DNA of 64,000 bases from Chinchilla lanigera (GCF_000276665.1 NW_004955518.1:2707552-2771551); one strand, 5' to 3'; positions 27,233-38,469 are shown, numbered from the stretch's first letter. The notes: generated from the sequence alone by a model not told the origin. Made by a program: numbers and translations.

Positions 27233-27732
27233 AAGTGACTTGAAGGGATTGCTATCAGCAAAAGAGGTGAGGGAAACTATGTGAAGGATGTGCTGATTGA
27301 ATTGAGCCTTAAAAGATAGATGACATGCCATTATTTAGAGAAAACATATAAGTGCTTTTCAGGTAGAAGAAAGATTGAGCAAAGGCTAGATACAGGAAAC
27401 AATGTGAAATTAGTCAGAATTGGGGATTCATGGAGAAAAGCAGTAAAAATTAGGCTGCTAAGGGGTTTGGAAGCTCTTAGCAAGCCAAAGGCCCAAAGCT
27501 TTAGAGCAGAGGAACAGCATGTCAGCTCTGTCCTGTAACGGGCTATAGAACCAAATATAGAAAAAAATGAGTAAACTGGGGTAAGGGACAGCAGTGTGGT
27601 ACATATTGCAATAGTCCAGAGGACAGGATGATTTGAACCAGGACAGTGGCCAGAGATATGTAAATACTATTGAAGCAATGATAGGATTTAATGCTGTGAT
27701 TAGATGGAGTGGCAGCAGAGAAGAATTAAAAC

Positions 27733-28493
27733 ATGATGGTGGTGGTGATGATGGTGGTAATGGTGGTGTGATGGTGGTGGTAGTGGTGATAGTAGTATGA
27801 CAGTGGTGTGATGGTGGTGATGGTGATGGGGGTGGTGATGGGGGTGGTGGTAACGGTGGTGCTAGTGATGGTAGTGGTGATGGTGGTGATAGTGATGATG
27901 GTGATGGTGGTGTTTGTGGTGATGGTGATGGTAGTGATGGTGATGGTGGTGATGGTGATGGCGGTGGTGGTGGTAATGATGATGATGGTGATGGTGGTGG
28001 TTGTGGTGGTGATGGTGATAATAGTGTGATGGTAGTGGTGGTGATGGTGATGGTGATGATGTTGATGGTGGTGGTTGTGGTGGTGGTGGTGGTGATAGTG
28101 GTGATAAGGGTATGGTGGTGGTGGTGATGGTGATGATGATTGTGATGGTGGTGATGGTGATGATGGTGATGATGGTGATAATGGTGTGATGGTGGTGGTG
28201 GTGATGGTGATGACAGTGATGGTGGTGATGGTGGTGGTGATAGTGGTAATAATGGTGTGATGGTGGTAGGGGTCATGGGGGTGGTGATGGTGGTGGTGGT
28301 GGTGATGGTGGTGATGGTGATGGTGGTGATCCTGATGATGGTGGTGGTTGTGGTGATGATGGTGGTGGTGATAGTGGTGATAATGGTGTGATGGTTGTGG
28401 TAGTGGTGGTGATGGTTGTGGTGGTGATGGTGATAATGATGATGATGGTGGTGGTGATCGTGGTGGTGGTGATGGTGATGGTGGTGGCAACCA
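27733..28493. repeat. TGG/TGA trinucleotide-derived satellite
   Basis: About 760 bases built from GGT, GAT and GTGATG units, with scattered variants and higher-order periodicities such as ggtgatggtgatgg. The opposite strand yields long spurious frames rich in His, Thr, Pro and Ser; these are not genes. Confidence 0.97.
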
Positions 28494-28504
28494 GCATTCC
28501 TTGG

Positions 28505-28665
28505 CTTTAAACTAGGCCAAGCACTTTATGTGGATAACTTAATTTAGTCTTCACAATGTCCTGAGGTAAGTCCTATTATTTCTCCCATTTTAGAGTTGAG
28601 AGAACTGAGGAACAGGGAGATTAAGTAACTTGCATCAAAAGAACCTGGGTGACTTTAGAAAATAA
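28505..28665 (+). mobile_element. MIR SINE fragment
   Basis: Shows the MIR order: a ttcacaatgtcctgaggtaa block, then agaactgaggaacaggga, then ttaagtaacttgc. Confidence 0.8.
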
Positions 28666-29373
28666 GGAATGAATCAGAGGAGACTTGGGAAAGAGAAAGA
28701 GATCACTTCTGTGCACACTGAGTTTAAGTTACCCAACTGTAGGATCTAAACCTCCACTAGCAATCTGAGTGCACCCTGGCCAAGCAGGAATAGTCTTACT
28801 TCCGTTTTCTTAATGAGTACAAACAAGGCACAAAAACCTCAGGCTTTCTTAAATCATGATAGATTATCTTGACTGCTCCCCCATCCACCATACCTGTCAC
28901 TCTGTGACAAAAGGAAATTAGATTCATCTGATAAGCGCTGTTTTTCACAAAGTAATGTGGGATGTTTATCCAGTACCCTGTGGTCTTCTAGGTGTTTGCA
29001 AATTGATTTTTTGATTATTTGTTCTAGTGATTTTCCAAGTATTCAGTGTTTTTCCAAGTTAGATTTATAATGTGAGTGAGCTAAAATTCATATTTGCCTT
29101 CCCTTTCCTGTGTCATTATGAAGCTGTAACGTTGCATTTATTCAGGGTGTTTGTATGCTGCACCACGCATACCCCAGGCACATGCATACAAGTCTGTATG
29201 ACTGTATGTACACTGACTGAAGGAGACAAAGCCGTCTTCATGCAGAACCCTTCAGAGTTTATGACTGTATCCAAAGACAGAAACATACTGAAAAATACGG
29301 TTAGTACAAATAACCCAAATATATTCAGTTCTTCACTCCTTAGAAATATTTATATGATTATTTTTTAAAAAAT

Positions 29374-29465
29374 GGGTTCTGAGTACATTAATAGAGCACT
29401 GGCCTAGCACATATGAGCCATGAGTTTGATTCCCAGTACTACACACACACAAGCACATACACTCA
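29374..29465 (+). mobile_element. ID-related SINE, diverged
   Basis: agcactggcctagcacatat followed by tttgattcccagtac are the degraded promoter-box parts; the tail is a CA-rich tract (acacacacacaag). Confidence 0.7.
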
Positions 29466-29671
29466 CACAAAACATTTCAAATAGAAACATTACTACTCTG
29501 TTCATGTAGCTGTACTGTGAACACTGACCCAAAGGAAGATATAAAATAATTTTTAAATATATCTTTTCTCTATTCAATCCCCACTCTCTGAAGCCAGGAT
29601 TTGGAGGGAGAAGGGTCTAGCTAGTACACCATGCAGGAATTTATTTTTCTGAGTGTGTGTGAGTACAGTCT

Positions 29672-30071
29672 ACTATGGCTTGGATTTACTTTGAGTGTGT
29701 TCCTTAAGAATTCACATGTTTAAATTTAATCCCTTTTGTAAGGTACTAAGAGGGGAGAAACAACAGAATTCTGGATGTTAGAGGTGAGGCTTGGGAGGTG
29801 ACTAGGGTCATCAGAGTAGAGTCCCAGGACTGAAACCTGGTGGCTTTCTATGAAGTGGGAGGGAGACCAGGGAAGATACAGGTGCCCTCCCTGTCTCATA
29901 CCATGTGATGCCCTGAGTCACCTTGAGACTCTGCCAGCAAGAAGGTCACTAGGTCCTCATCCAAGGCCAAATTGATGAGGCTGCCCCGTCTTGGCCTTTC
30001 AGTCTCCAAAACTGTAGAGGCTCAAAAAACCTCTTTCCTTTATTTTGCCAGTTTTAAATAATTGGACTAAC
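29672..30071 (+). mobile_element. MaLR/MLT1-like LTR, old
   Basis: Contains the order seen in MLT1-class LTRs: ggcttggatttactttgag, gaggtgaggcttgggaggtg, ccttgagactctgccagcaa, ctccaaaactgtagaggctc, and an end near ataattggactaac. Confidence 0.7.
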
Positions 30072-30479
30072 ATTCTAAAGTTGAGTACTACTAGGTAATC
30101 AGAAAAATAAAGTCCCAGAATAGACCTTTCCTGGTAAAATGAAAGGCTCAGTTTAAAAAAGCAAAAGGCTATTTCAGCTCAATGGTCTATGCATCTAAAG
30201 ACTGACCATAAGGATTGATTAAAGCAAATTGTAGCAAAGAGGGTTGTGCAAAAATGCAAATAGAACTTAAATAATCATCTCCCCATAAGTGTAAACCTTC
30301 ATTAAGTATGTATTTTTAAAAGTATCATCTCTGCTCTGAGATGACTAAATATTACAGACATGTAGGGAATGTTTTTGTCAAATCCATGAAACCAAAAGGG
30401 TACTTTATGAAAATGAATGATTAATAGGATGAGCAGATCTGACAGCCGTCATAGGAACGCAAGTCACGAGTCAGAAAGC

Positions 30480-30850
30480 AGGCGTATCAGTCAGCTTTCC
30501 CACTGCCGAGACCAGTGCCCAACGGTCACACCTTAAAGCAGGGAAGGGTTCATTTGGTTCTGGGTTCAGAGGGTTCGCCTTGGTCGGCTGGCTCCAAGGC
30601 AGACACAGCACTGGGACGGCTCGGCGGAGGAGCGCTGCTCCCACCTGTGGCAGCCGGGAAGGGGACGGACAAGGAAGGGACTGCGCACGGGAGCACAGCC
30701 TTCCACCTCTCCGTGCTCGCAGCCCAGCCACACACTCAGCCACGAGCTCCTCAACAGGAGAGTCCGCTGATGGGAAGAGTCCCGTGTCCAGTCAGCTTTC
30801 AAAGGCCCCACCGCGGAGCACAGGAGACTCCCGGAGGACGTTTTAGACCT
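30480..30850 (-). mobile_element. Dispersed repeat, family not named; unusually CpG-rich
   Basis: The order of gtcagctttcccactgc, gggttcatttggttctgg, cctccggcagcc-like and cagtcagctttcaaaggc elements resembles a moderately repeated family common in rodent genomes. The start of a relative appears at about 41480-41530 (gtccgttttctgttgct). Overlapping open frames on both strands in this stretch are treated as noncoding. Orientation and class are uncertain. Confidence 0.4.
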
Positions 30851-30859
30851 ATACCATAG

Positions 30860-32316
30860 TGTTCTAAATTTCAAAACGACAATAGCACAGCTCTTTGATG
30901 GCAGTTCCGTCATCAGCTACCCTTGAGGCCTTTGCCCACTTCGGCTCAGGAGGGCTGAGGACTGTTGCTGTTTCCATAAACCCTAAAGCACAAAACTCTA
31001 GAAATTCCCTTTATCAAACACCCGCTAAGAATGTGTTGTCAGTGTCCTAAAGGGGCCCAGGAGAGATAATAATAACGGCATCTAGTAATAAAATAAGGAC
31101 TAAGTTGAAAAAGGTGTGCTAATATCTCCCCGCATTCATAGTAGCTGCTCAATAAATATTATCTATGATTATTACTAGGATTTTCATTGACTAATTAGTG
31201 GTGCCCCATTTGGTTCAGTAACACAGGTTACCTACTGATCGATCAATTTATCCTCAAAGCTCTTTAATGGGAGTTTTAAATGAGCATGTATTTTGCCTGA
31301 AACTTTTCTCATGAAGGATGGTTTTTATGTCCTTTAAACTTTAAAAAGAAAGCGAACTTGAATGTCATGTGGTCGCCAAGCCATTTTCGTAGCCATTGCT
31401 CAGTGTTAAAGGCAGTCTGGGAGTGAGTCTGGGAGGCTTCGTGGAATACAGCACGAGTGGGAACGAGCCGGGACCCCTCACTCCCCGGGTTTCCCTGTCG
31501 GCAGGTGTCTCCCAGGGAACAAAATAAAAGCGGGGGCACAGGACGCACTTGTTTGGGGAACACTTGGAATGCGGTCACAGCAAAGCTGAGATTCTAACTC
31601 TAGTTATATAATGAAGGCTTGGAGTGTTTCTGTTTTTTAAAATCAGACTATGTCAAATATGTCAGGGCGTGAAAAGACATGTCTGTAATAACTTGTTTTT
31701 CCTTCTCCCCTCTTCCTACCAATCGCAGACCCACAGCGAGACAGACTGTGGAGATGGAGAAGACAGGCAGGCAGGGAGAAGTAGTGAAGGGACCAAGAGG
31801 CGATACATATGTACCAAGATCCCACGATGAATGTATTTATTCTATATAGCAAACATATAGAAATGAAACGTTTTAAAAAATCGTAAACTCAGTGGACTGT
31901 ACACTGAACTGCACTGCCCTTGGTGTCTTTTTTGGAAATCGTGCTATTTTCAAAGGACAACTTAAAAGCCCTATAATGTCAAAAATTGCACCATTTCTTT
32001 CTCTTTCATAAGAGGAGCAATTTCTGGTCTTTTGCTCCGTATCCGCAATATAAGTAGAAATTCAGGCCCAGAAACTAGCAAGAACATTCATCACAGAACG
32101 AGGTTGCGTGGCTCCTGCATTCCTTCCCCCGGCACCAAATCCTAAATTCAAAGGCTAATGTCGCTTTCTGTTGAAATTTATGCTCCTCCTGCCCAGCTCC
32201 GAGCTCGGGAGGTTTTAACAAAGTCCCTCTTTCAGCCCGATTCTGCTCTAGCCACTCTGAGACGAATTTATAGGTTCTTCTAAAAACACGTCTCACGTAA
32301 ATTTCTAAAGTGCCTC
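30860..32316. other. Intergenic, no gene seen
   Basis: No exon or clear repeat recognised; moderately AT-rich. An L2-like ctgctcaataaatatta occurs near 31145. Confidence 0.45.
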
Positions 32317-32320
32317 AAAA
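32317..32320 (-). terminator. RNA polymerase III terminator of the tRNA-Glu gene
   Basis: On the minus strand a TTTT run begins 9 bases past the tRNA 3' end, the usual place for Pol III termination. Confidence 0.85.
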
Positions 32321-32328
32321 CTAGTGCG

Positions 32329-32400
32329 TTCCCACACCGGGAGTCGAACCCGGGCCGCCTGGGTGAAAACCAGGAATCCTAACCGCTAGACCATGTGGGA
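32329..32400 (-). tRNA. tRNA-Glu (anticodon UUC)
   Basis: A 72-base gene on the minus strand; its product decodes GAA/GAG glutamate codons. The acceptor stem pairs TCCCACA (32394-32400) with TGTGGGA (32330-32336), with discriminator A at 32329. The anticodon stem pairs CCTGG with CCAGG around the loop holding TTC at 32365-32367. The A box lies in the D arm (about 32378-32393) and the B box GGTTCGACTCC in the T arm (32340-32350). There is no intron and no stem mismatch, so it should be functional; the 3' CCA is not encoded, as expected for a eukaryotic nuclear gene. It is followed by a Pol III terminator. It lies next to a CpG island, and I recall a tRNA-Glu(UUC) gene at a similar distance downstream of human NUFIP1. 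Confidence 0.98.
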
Positions 32401-32494
32401 GACGACAAGAGCTCACGCGAGATCTAATAAATTGAGTCTTTCGCCGGGGCTTCTGCTCTGTGCCCCACCCTCCTGCCAACCTGAAGCTCCCTTC

Positions 32495-32506
32495 TGCGCA
32501 TGCGCC
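32495..32506. promoter_or_regulatory. NRF1 binding motif
   Basis: tgcgcatgcgcc contains the palindromic core GCGCATGCGC, a near-consensus site for the NRF1 activator of housekeeping promoters. Confidence 0.75.
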
Positions 32507-32654
32507 TATTGTATGGTTTGGTGTTGATTTTTTTTTTTTTTTTTTTCACCCCTGGGAGGCCTCTCCCCGCGCGGTCCTCACTGGACCTTCGGACCCTCGC
32601 TCTGCGCGCACTCCGGCCTTTTGTAATCTAATCCGCTGTCCTGGTCCTACATTC

Positions 32655-32676
32655 CACGTCCACGCTGACGTGGACG
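32655..32676. promoter_or_regulatory. Inverted repeat with CRE-like half sites
   Basis: tccacgtc and gacgtgga are perfect 8-base inverted arms around a 6-base spacer. The right arm includes TGACGTGG, a CRE/ATF-like site. Confidence 0.55.
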
Positions 32677-32740
32677 CCAGCCTGGATGCGCGATCCTCAT
32701 AGCTCCTCTCCCGAGCCCCGCGGAGCGCACAGGACCGGTG

Positions 32741-32750
32741 TGGGCGGGGA
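32741..32750 (+). promoter_or_regulatory. GC box (Sp/KLF type)
   Basis: tgggcgggga fits the extended Sp1 consensus within the CpG island. Confidence 0.6.
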
Positions 32751-33066
32751 GCAGTCCCGCCCCGCGCCCGCCCTGGCGCCCCCTCTCCTCGTGGTGGGGA
32801 CGGCCGCGGGCGCCGCCCGGCCCCGCGGAGCTGCGCTTTCTTCTGGAGAAGGAAACCGCGGAGGACGGCCGTGGTGTGCGCAGGCGGCTGCCGCGCGGAC
32901 CGCCCGGGCTTTCGCGGGAGCCGCCTGCGCGCGGCGCGACCTCAGCTTTGCGGTCGAGCGGCGCCGGCGTCTGCGTCCGCGTCCGCGCACGGTCTTTCTG
33001 CTGGAGACAGACCCCCGGGACCCCGCGCCAGCCACAGGGCTTAGAAAGTCCTCCGAGGCTTCCGTG

Positions 33067-33074
33067 TGACGTCA
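33067..33074. promoter_or_regulatory. Full palindromic CRE
   Basis: tgacgtca is the complete CREB/ATF consensus, at the right edge of the CpG island. Confidence 0.7.
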
Positions 33075-33504
33075 GGAGGTGGGGCCCAGACCCCGAGCGG
33101 AAACTGGCCTGCCCCGCGAAGCTCCCCCGCGGGAGTGAGCCAGTCCAACAAAATTAAACTTCAGGTCCCGCTGAAGAAAAGCCAGAGGCGTTGGCTGCAG
33201 ACCTGTAATGCACATCCGGTGCTTTCAGATGTTTTCCAGTTAGCTCTCACGGTGCGTACACCTGCGAGGTGCAGACCTTCCTCAAAGTGTATTACCTGTG
33301 AACGGGTTCACGCACTGTTAAGGGTGATACACGGTGTCCACTTGCAGTTAGCACTTTGAGTGACTCATCAGTTGTACCTCCTGGGGTGAAAAGGACACGC
33401 CCTTAGCGCTCTAGGATGTTCTTCACTGTGTCAACTTGAGAAGTTTAAAAGTTCAACTAAGTGATTCAGCAGGGGGCCAAGGTCCTTACTTTGTAAACAT
33501 CTTC

Positions 33505-33777
33505 AGCTTGCGGAAGAGGAGGGCATGGAGGTGGTGTGGACGTGGGCGGATAGCCGGCATACGACATAAGGGAAGGAGAGAGGCTTGCTCCCCGTTCTTG
33601 CTCTTGTTGCCTTTGATCTTCTGCAGCCTTGGACTGCTGCCCCTGTGCAGAGCGACTCTGCCTTGGATCCAGCTGATCATGAACGGAAACCTCCACACAC
33701 TGTGAGCTAAATAAACCTTTCCTTCCTTAATTCTGGGTGTCAGGTATTTTGTCCCAGCGATGAGAGAAAAGAAACAT
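33505..33777 (+). mobile_element. MaLR-type LTR, 3' part
   Basis: Carries cgactctgccttggatccag, actgtgagctaaataaacc and gtattttgtcccagcgatga, as in the copies at 27.0 and 41.6 kb. A 15-base T run follows. Confidence 0.82.
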
Positions 33778-33794
33778 GCTTTTTTTTTTTTTTT

Positions 33795-34480
33795 TAAATC
33801 ATTGAGACAGCTACTTTACTTTTGAGAAACATCTGCTTTGGACACCAAAAACATGCTCTCCAAAACCATCCTCATCAACTACAGGATTCTCCACATCCAG
33901 GCTTCTCAATTTACCGACCCGGAGGTTTACACCTGCTCTTCAGTTTTCTATTTCCATGTGGTGGCAATTCTTTTTTAAAGTATCGGTTTTAAAGATTAAC
34001 TATCTCAGTGTGACTCCTATGTTGGATGGCACCATCGTTAGAATATAACCAAAATACAAGTTTACTTTTGTCTCACACTCTCCTCAAATTGAACTTTGTT
34101 CCATTTTTCTCTTTCCTGGAAGAAAATTTGAGCAATAACAGGAAGCTTTGTCTCAGTAAGTTCTAAAACCCAGTTGAGGATAATATGCTAGCTAATAAAT
34201 CAATTCTAGATAGTTTTTCTATCTCCGTTCTGCATCATCTTTCTCCTACCCGCAACCCAACCACCTCACCCCCAGTCGGCTAGAAGAAGAGGTGGCTGGG
34301 TCCAGCTTTTGTTGTCTCGCAAGAGCCAGTTGTGGGCTTCTCTTCCTGACTCTGTTCGGTGACATCACATTAGCCTCAGAGGTCTCTCTGAGAGCATTTA
34401 CACCATGGAAATTGGCAAATGCTACAAGGCAGGGCTTTTTTCCCTGGAGAAATGGTGGGCTGGTTGAAAAATAGTAATAT
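33795..34480. other. Intergenic, no gene seen
   Basis: No gene or clear repeat recognised between the MaLR LTR and the minus-strand ERV LTR. Confidence 0.45.
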
Positions 34481-34481
34481 G

Positions 34482-34880
34482 TGTTAGGTTTGGCACCAGG
34501 TAGAGCACGAGACAGGGGTAGGTAAAAACAAGCTTTTATTGCGGGAACAAGAGGGATGCTAGGACTGCAGAGACACTCAGAGGAGGGAGCTGAGGAATGG
34601 GTTTTTATTAGGTCGGACTGGGGGTGGAGTTTACGTGGGCAGGCGAGGTGGTGTACAGATCTCGAGAGGATTGGGTGTTTGTTGGCTCGTGCACGAAAAA
34701 GGAGCAGGAAGTTTTGTTTGGGACTAGAAGAATAGGGAAGTTAGTCTTGGAGGGACACGTTGTCATTTTGGGATTAACGCCATATTGGATTGTCTCCATG
34801 AGGGCCCTAGCAAAGTTTTATGTGGGCGGAGACCCATCAGTATGTCAGTTAAATGTTTATCACATCAGTGCTGATTCTCT
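34482..34880 (-). mobile_element. Endogenous retrovirus LTR (probable solo LTR, ERV2-like)
   Basis: Read on the minus strand, an AATAAAAGCTTG block (about 34529-34540) is followed by a short R/U5-like stretch ending ggtgccaaacctaaca at 34482, the typical CA end of an LTR. Upstream on that strand lies GC-rich promoter-like sequence. The 5' boundary (here about 34880) is a guess, and sequence to about 35030 might also belong to the element. No retroviral coding region was seen. Confidence 0.55.
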
Positions 34881-35039
34881 TCTCACTTCTTTCTTGGCTT
34901 TCCTCCCTTGGAGGCTCCACGGCCTTCCAAGATTGGAGTGTAGGGAGAGAAGGAGAAAGGGAAGACAGAAGTTCCTAATGGACTGCTACTGTCTGGAGTC
35001 ACCTTACTGCTTTCTGGGTTTGCACTTATTTTAGGGCTC

Positions 35040-35856
35040 ACTTTTTTCTCAGTATACTTGCTTAGGCCCCATTGCAAGGAAGCTAGCAATGTTTGGCCTT
35101 AGACCAGTGGTACCAGGATCAGCAGTAGCTTTGTTAATTCACATCCCCAGTCCCATCTGCCCCAAGACTCCCAAATGAGACCTTCAGGCCCTAGGAGTCT
35201 GAATTTTAACAAGCCCCTCCCTGTAGAAGATTTTGATGCCACTAGAGTTTGAGAAACACTGACCTACAAGACTATAGGTTAGCTTCAATCTCTTAAAAAC
35301 CCATGATCTCAAAGGCCTGAAAAAAATATAGCTTCAGGTTGTCAATGAAATCTAAATTCTCTGGCCGTCTTAGAGCCAGCTTTCTACACTGCTACCCTGC
35401 ACAGCCAGCCCCTCCTGCCCCATTCCCTCTGCCTCATGAGTTCCTTTGCTCTACCTCTCTCTTTTTGCCACATCTGACCCTAACTGCACAGCCCCATGAA
35501 ACTTCTCAGGTCCTTACAGTCAAAAGGAACCCTATTTCTTCCAAATGCCAAAGCACATACCTTTAAAACATAGTGAGAGAGGCTTATGCCTTGCCACTCT
35601 TATTAGTTATTTAATAGGCAGGTCCATGAGCAAAAATCAGATTTCATAATCCCCTGGGAACCTAGTCCTGCACTCAGTCATTCTGCCGAATAGTCCTTCC
35701 TTTTATCTCACTTAAATATTTCCTGCTCTACTTCTTTGTAAAAGCTGCCACCTTTTACTCACCAGCATGAACAAAATGCTCCAGGGAGGATGGAGGACGA
35801 AAAGAATTTTTGCAGTTTAGCCAGACCAGTAAGTGAACTGCATTTCTTGAGCTCTG
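35040..35856. other. Intergenic, no gene seen
   Basis: No conserved coding or RNA signature recognised. Confidence 0.45.
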
Positions 35857-35890
35857 TGTACACACATACACACACACACACACACACACA
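35857..35890. repeat. (CA)n microsatellite
   Basis: A CA dinucleotide run with one interruption. Confidence 0.95.
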
Positions 35891-36379
35891 GCCTTCTTGT
35901 TGACACAAGGAACAGTTATTCTTGTTCCCATGCATCTAAGGCTGATTCTTTCTGGGCAGCTCTCTCATTTTATCCATCATTTGATACTGGAAAAAAGCCC
36001 TAAATATACTGTACTTGCCAAACGTCTACATTAGCCAAAGGGATGTGGAGTGTGATTCAGGCCTGTGTTTGCCAGTCATTTAGGGGTAAAGATGGTTTCC
36101 ATTTCAGTAGGCCAAAGAATCATCTTTATAAGGGCAACAGAAACAAAGACCAATTAAATCCACACTCCCAAGGAGAGCTCTGGCCAGCATGGCCTCTCAG
36201 CCTGGCACAAGGTTCAGCTCACAGCTCTTTTGGGTAATAGCACCTGCTGGGCAGGATAAGTCAACCTTCCTGTCCTAACACCAAGTTTAGTTTCTAAAAT
36301 TGGGTCTGACCTCAAGAGGCCACTGGGATGATAGTGCTTCCTCAAGAGCTTATTTAGTTCATATAACTGTGTTGCTCAG

Positions 36380-36477
36380 GGCTGGGGATTTAGCTCAGCG
36401 GCACAGCATCTGCCTGGCAAGCACAACGTCGTGAGTTCAATTCCCAGGACCGGGGAAAAAAAACAAAAAACCACCAA
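36380..36477 (+). mobile_element. ID-type SINE
   Basis: Full ID head (gctggggatttagctcagcg, gtgagttcaattcccagg) and an A-rich tail. It is flanked by a 19-bp target duplication with one mismatch: atataactgtgttgctcag at 36361-36379, and the same with T for G at 36478-36496. Confidence 0.96.
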
Positions 36478-36499
36478 ATATAACTTTGTTGCTCAGGTC

Positions 36500-37435
36500 T
36501 GTCCCAAATGCAGTTACTCCTCTTTGTGGTATGACTCAGGATGAGCGTCCTTGAACTCCTGGTGCTGGGTCAGGAGCTCACTCAGTGAGCCACTCTTATA
36601 TCCCTGCCTCCTTCCTTGGGTGAATAGTATGCTCCCTGGTAGCAGAGTCTGGTTCAAGCCCTTTTGTATCCTCAGTTTCTAGTACAATGCTTAGCATACC
36701 TAATTACTTCATGAGTCAGTCTTTCTAACGCATAGTATGAGATTGCATAACTGATGATTTCACTCTTTCATTTATTCCATAATAAATCTCAGAGGAATAG
36801 TCTTGATTTCTACCCAATACCTAAACTGCAAAGCAGGCAAGTTGAGGATCTCAGAGGGCCATGATCTTAATATCTGAATAACTATAACTTAGAATGAAAA
36901 ATCAATGGCTGTCTCTTCATATCCCTCACACACTTTTCCCCCCAGATTTTCTCTTTACCACGCTGATAGCACATCTTGCCAGACCATCATCCCACTGACC
37001 CTCATCCCTTTTTCCTACTAAGGTCTCCAGACCAAGACAAGATGTGCTTATCTCATTTTTCTGGAGGAGCACTCTCAATAATGGTGATTCCAGGTATTCA
37101 GTGACCTGGCATCTTAAAAACTTACCATAGTGATAACTTCTTGTTCCATGCTGCCATTGCACAGATATTGAAATCATGGCCCTCTGAGATAATTAATTTG
37201 TTTTTCCCCTTGTATGCTAGGAGGAAATCAATTTTGCCCTTCTATAATAGGTTAAATCTACATCTGATTTATTTCTGGACTCCCCACCAGTAGTTCTGAG
37301 TTGAGTGAATTTTCTAAACTCATTTTATTCTTTCCCTGTGAAGTAATCAGTCTCAATTATCATCAATGGATCTGTGACCAGAGATTATGTCAAGTTCAAT
37401 GTTCATCATGGTACTCAGTATATATATAAAAAATA
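36500..37435. other. Intergenic; small L2 3' end
   Basis: About 36645-36710 carries an L2-terminus-like sequence (agtacaatgcttagcatacc). No gene was recognised in the rest. Confidence 0.5.
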
Positions 37436-37439
37436 GCTA

Positions 37440-37640
37440 TCACATATAGGATTCACTCTGTGCCATACAATTCTGGACACTTTAATCCTCACAATAACCT
37501 AACGAGATCAGTATAAATATTATTCCCATTTGATAGAGAACTGAGAGATATGATAGTTAAATAACTTGCTCAAAGTCTGACAAGTTATAAATCATAGACA
37601 GAGAATTCATATCCAGGCATTTTGCTCTGTAATCTGAACT
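37440..37640 (+). mobile_element. MIR SINE
   Basis: Nearly complete MIR order: ctctgtgccatacaattctg, taatcctcacaataaccta, ttcccatttgatagagaact, aataacttgctcaaagtctg. Confidence 0.85.
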
Positions 37641-38010
37641 CTTCATGTTGTCTGCATATATCTTAATAAATCTGCCTGTGCTAGTAGGAGCCTATTGCAT
37701 AAAATAGGAGGCTGTCATTAATCATGACAAGCCCCTCAGCAGCAATGACAGCATACATTCTGAAGCTCGATGATATATTTTGGAGAGACGGAGGAATGTC
37801 CTGGGCTCTTCTTAAACTGGGGAAAATAGACATTCCATGATCTAAGACATCATAGATGTCAACATCGACACAGAGAAGTCATCTGCCCCAGTCTCTTCTT
37901 CCTCATCGTCTGTTGTTCACAAGCATTGCCTCCTTTGTGATTGTTTAAAAATAAATGAAAGTTTCCCTCTCCAAAAATCATGTCCTATGACTCAAGGCAA
38001 GCATCCTGAA

Positions 38011-38135
38011 CTTCTCTAAATAGGACCTCACCTTAGGGCCTTTGCACTTGTGTGTGGGAAGAAAGAAGTTTCTAAACCAAGGAGCCATCTTTATGGCTTG
38101 CTCCCTCACCTTTGTCAGAGCCTCTAGGAATTATC
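38011..38135 (+). repeat. L2-like segment, partner of 38790-38912
   Basis: Shares gagccatcttt/cgtggcttgc-type sequence and cctcacctttgtcagagcct with the segment near 38.85 kb, at a level higher than I would expect from two random old L2 copies. Confidence 0.6.
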
Positions 38136-38469
38136 TAGACACAGAACTCTCATAATTTCTACCCTAATTTCTACTCTCAGTAAGGACGTTTGCTATTGTT
38201 CACTGACTAATTAATTGATTCAGGCAGTCAACAAACCAGGCCCAAAGTTTCATGAAGTGTAAGGCACTCTTACCTTCCTAAAGCTACAACCTACTTGACA
38301 TTCCAGTTAATGGTAGCTGCATTCTCCCAGGTGGTTCCTGTCAAAAACTCAGGAACACCCTGCATTCTCATATTGGCTCTCTCTTTCTCCCTCCCTCCTT
38401 CCCTCCATACCTCTCTCTCGTCTCTCCCTCCTTACACCTAATCCCTCCAAAAATCTTTTAGACCCAGAA

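Larger units (their letters stand above)
32470..33140. promoter_or_regulatory. Isolated CpG island with promoter-type motifs
   Basis: A GC- and CpG-rich block in an otherwise AT-rich region, densest at about 32560-33130. It contains an NRF1 site (32495-32506), a GC box (32741-32750) and a full CRE (33067-33074). No coding exon can be recognised: open frames exist on both strands, are rich in Arg, Ala and Pro, and look like by-products of base composition. It could be a bidirectional or lncRNA promoter, an enhancer, or an unmethylated domain attached to the tRNA gene. Confidence 0.75.

Noticed and set aside
27458..28497. Long minus-strand open frames rich in His, Thr, Pro and Ser
   Set aside because: They are translations of the TGG/TGA satellite; all frames stay open because the array lacks stop triplets.
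30471..30913. Five overlapping open frames as a possible exon cluster
   Set aside because: They sit in a CpG-rich dispersed repeat, occur on both strands, and show no conserved motif or splice sites in register.
32686..33157. Three overlapping Arg/Ala/Pro-rich frames on both strands of the CpG island
   Set aside because: Mutually overlapping frames in GC-rich DNA are expected by chance; no domain, splice context or family match was recognised.
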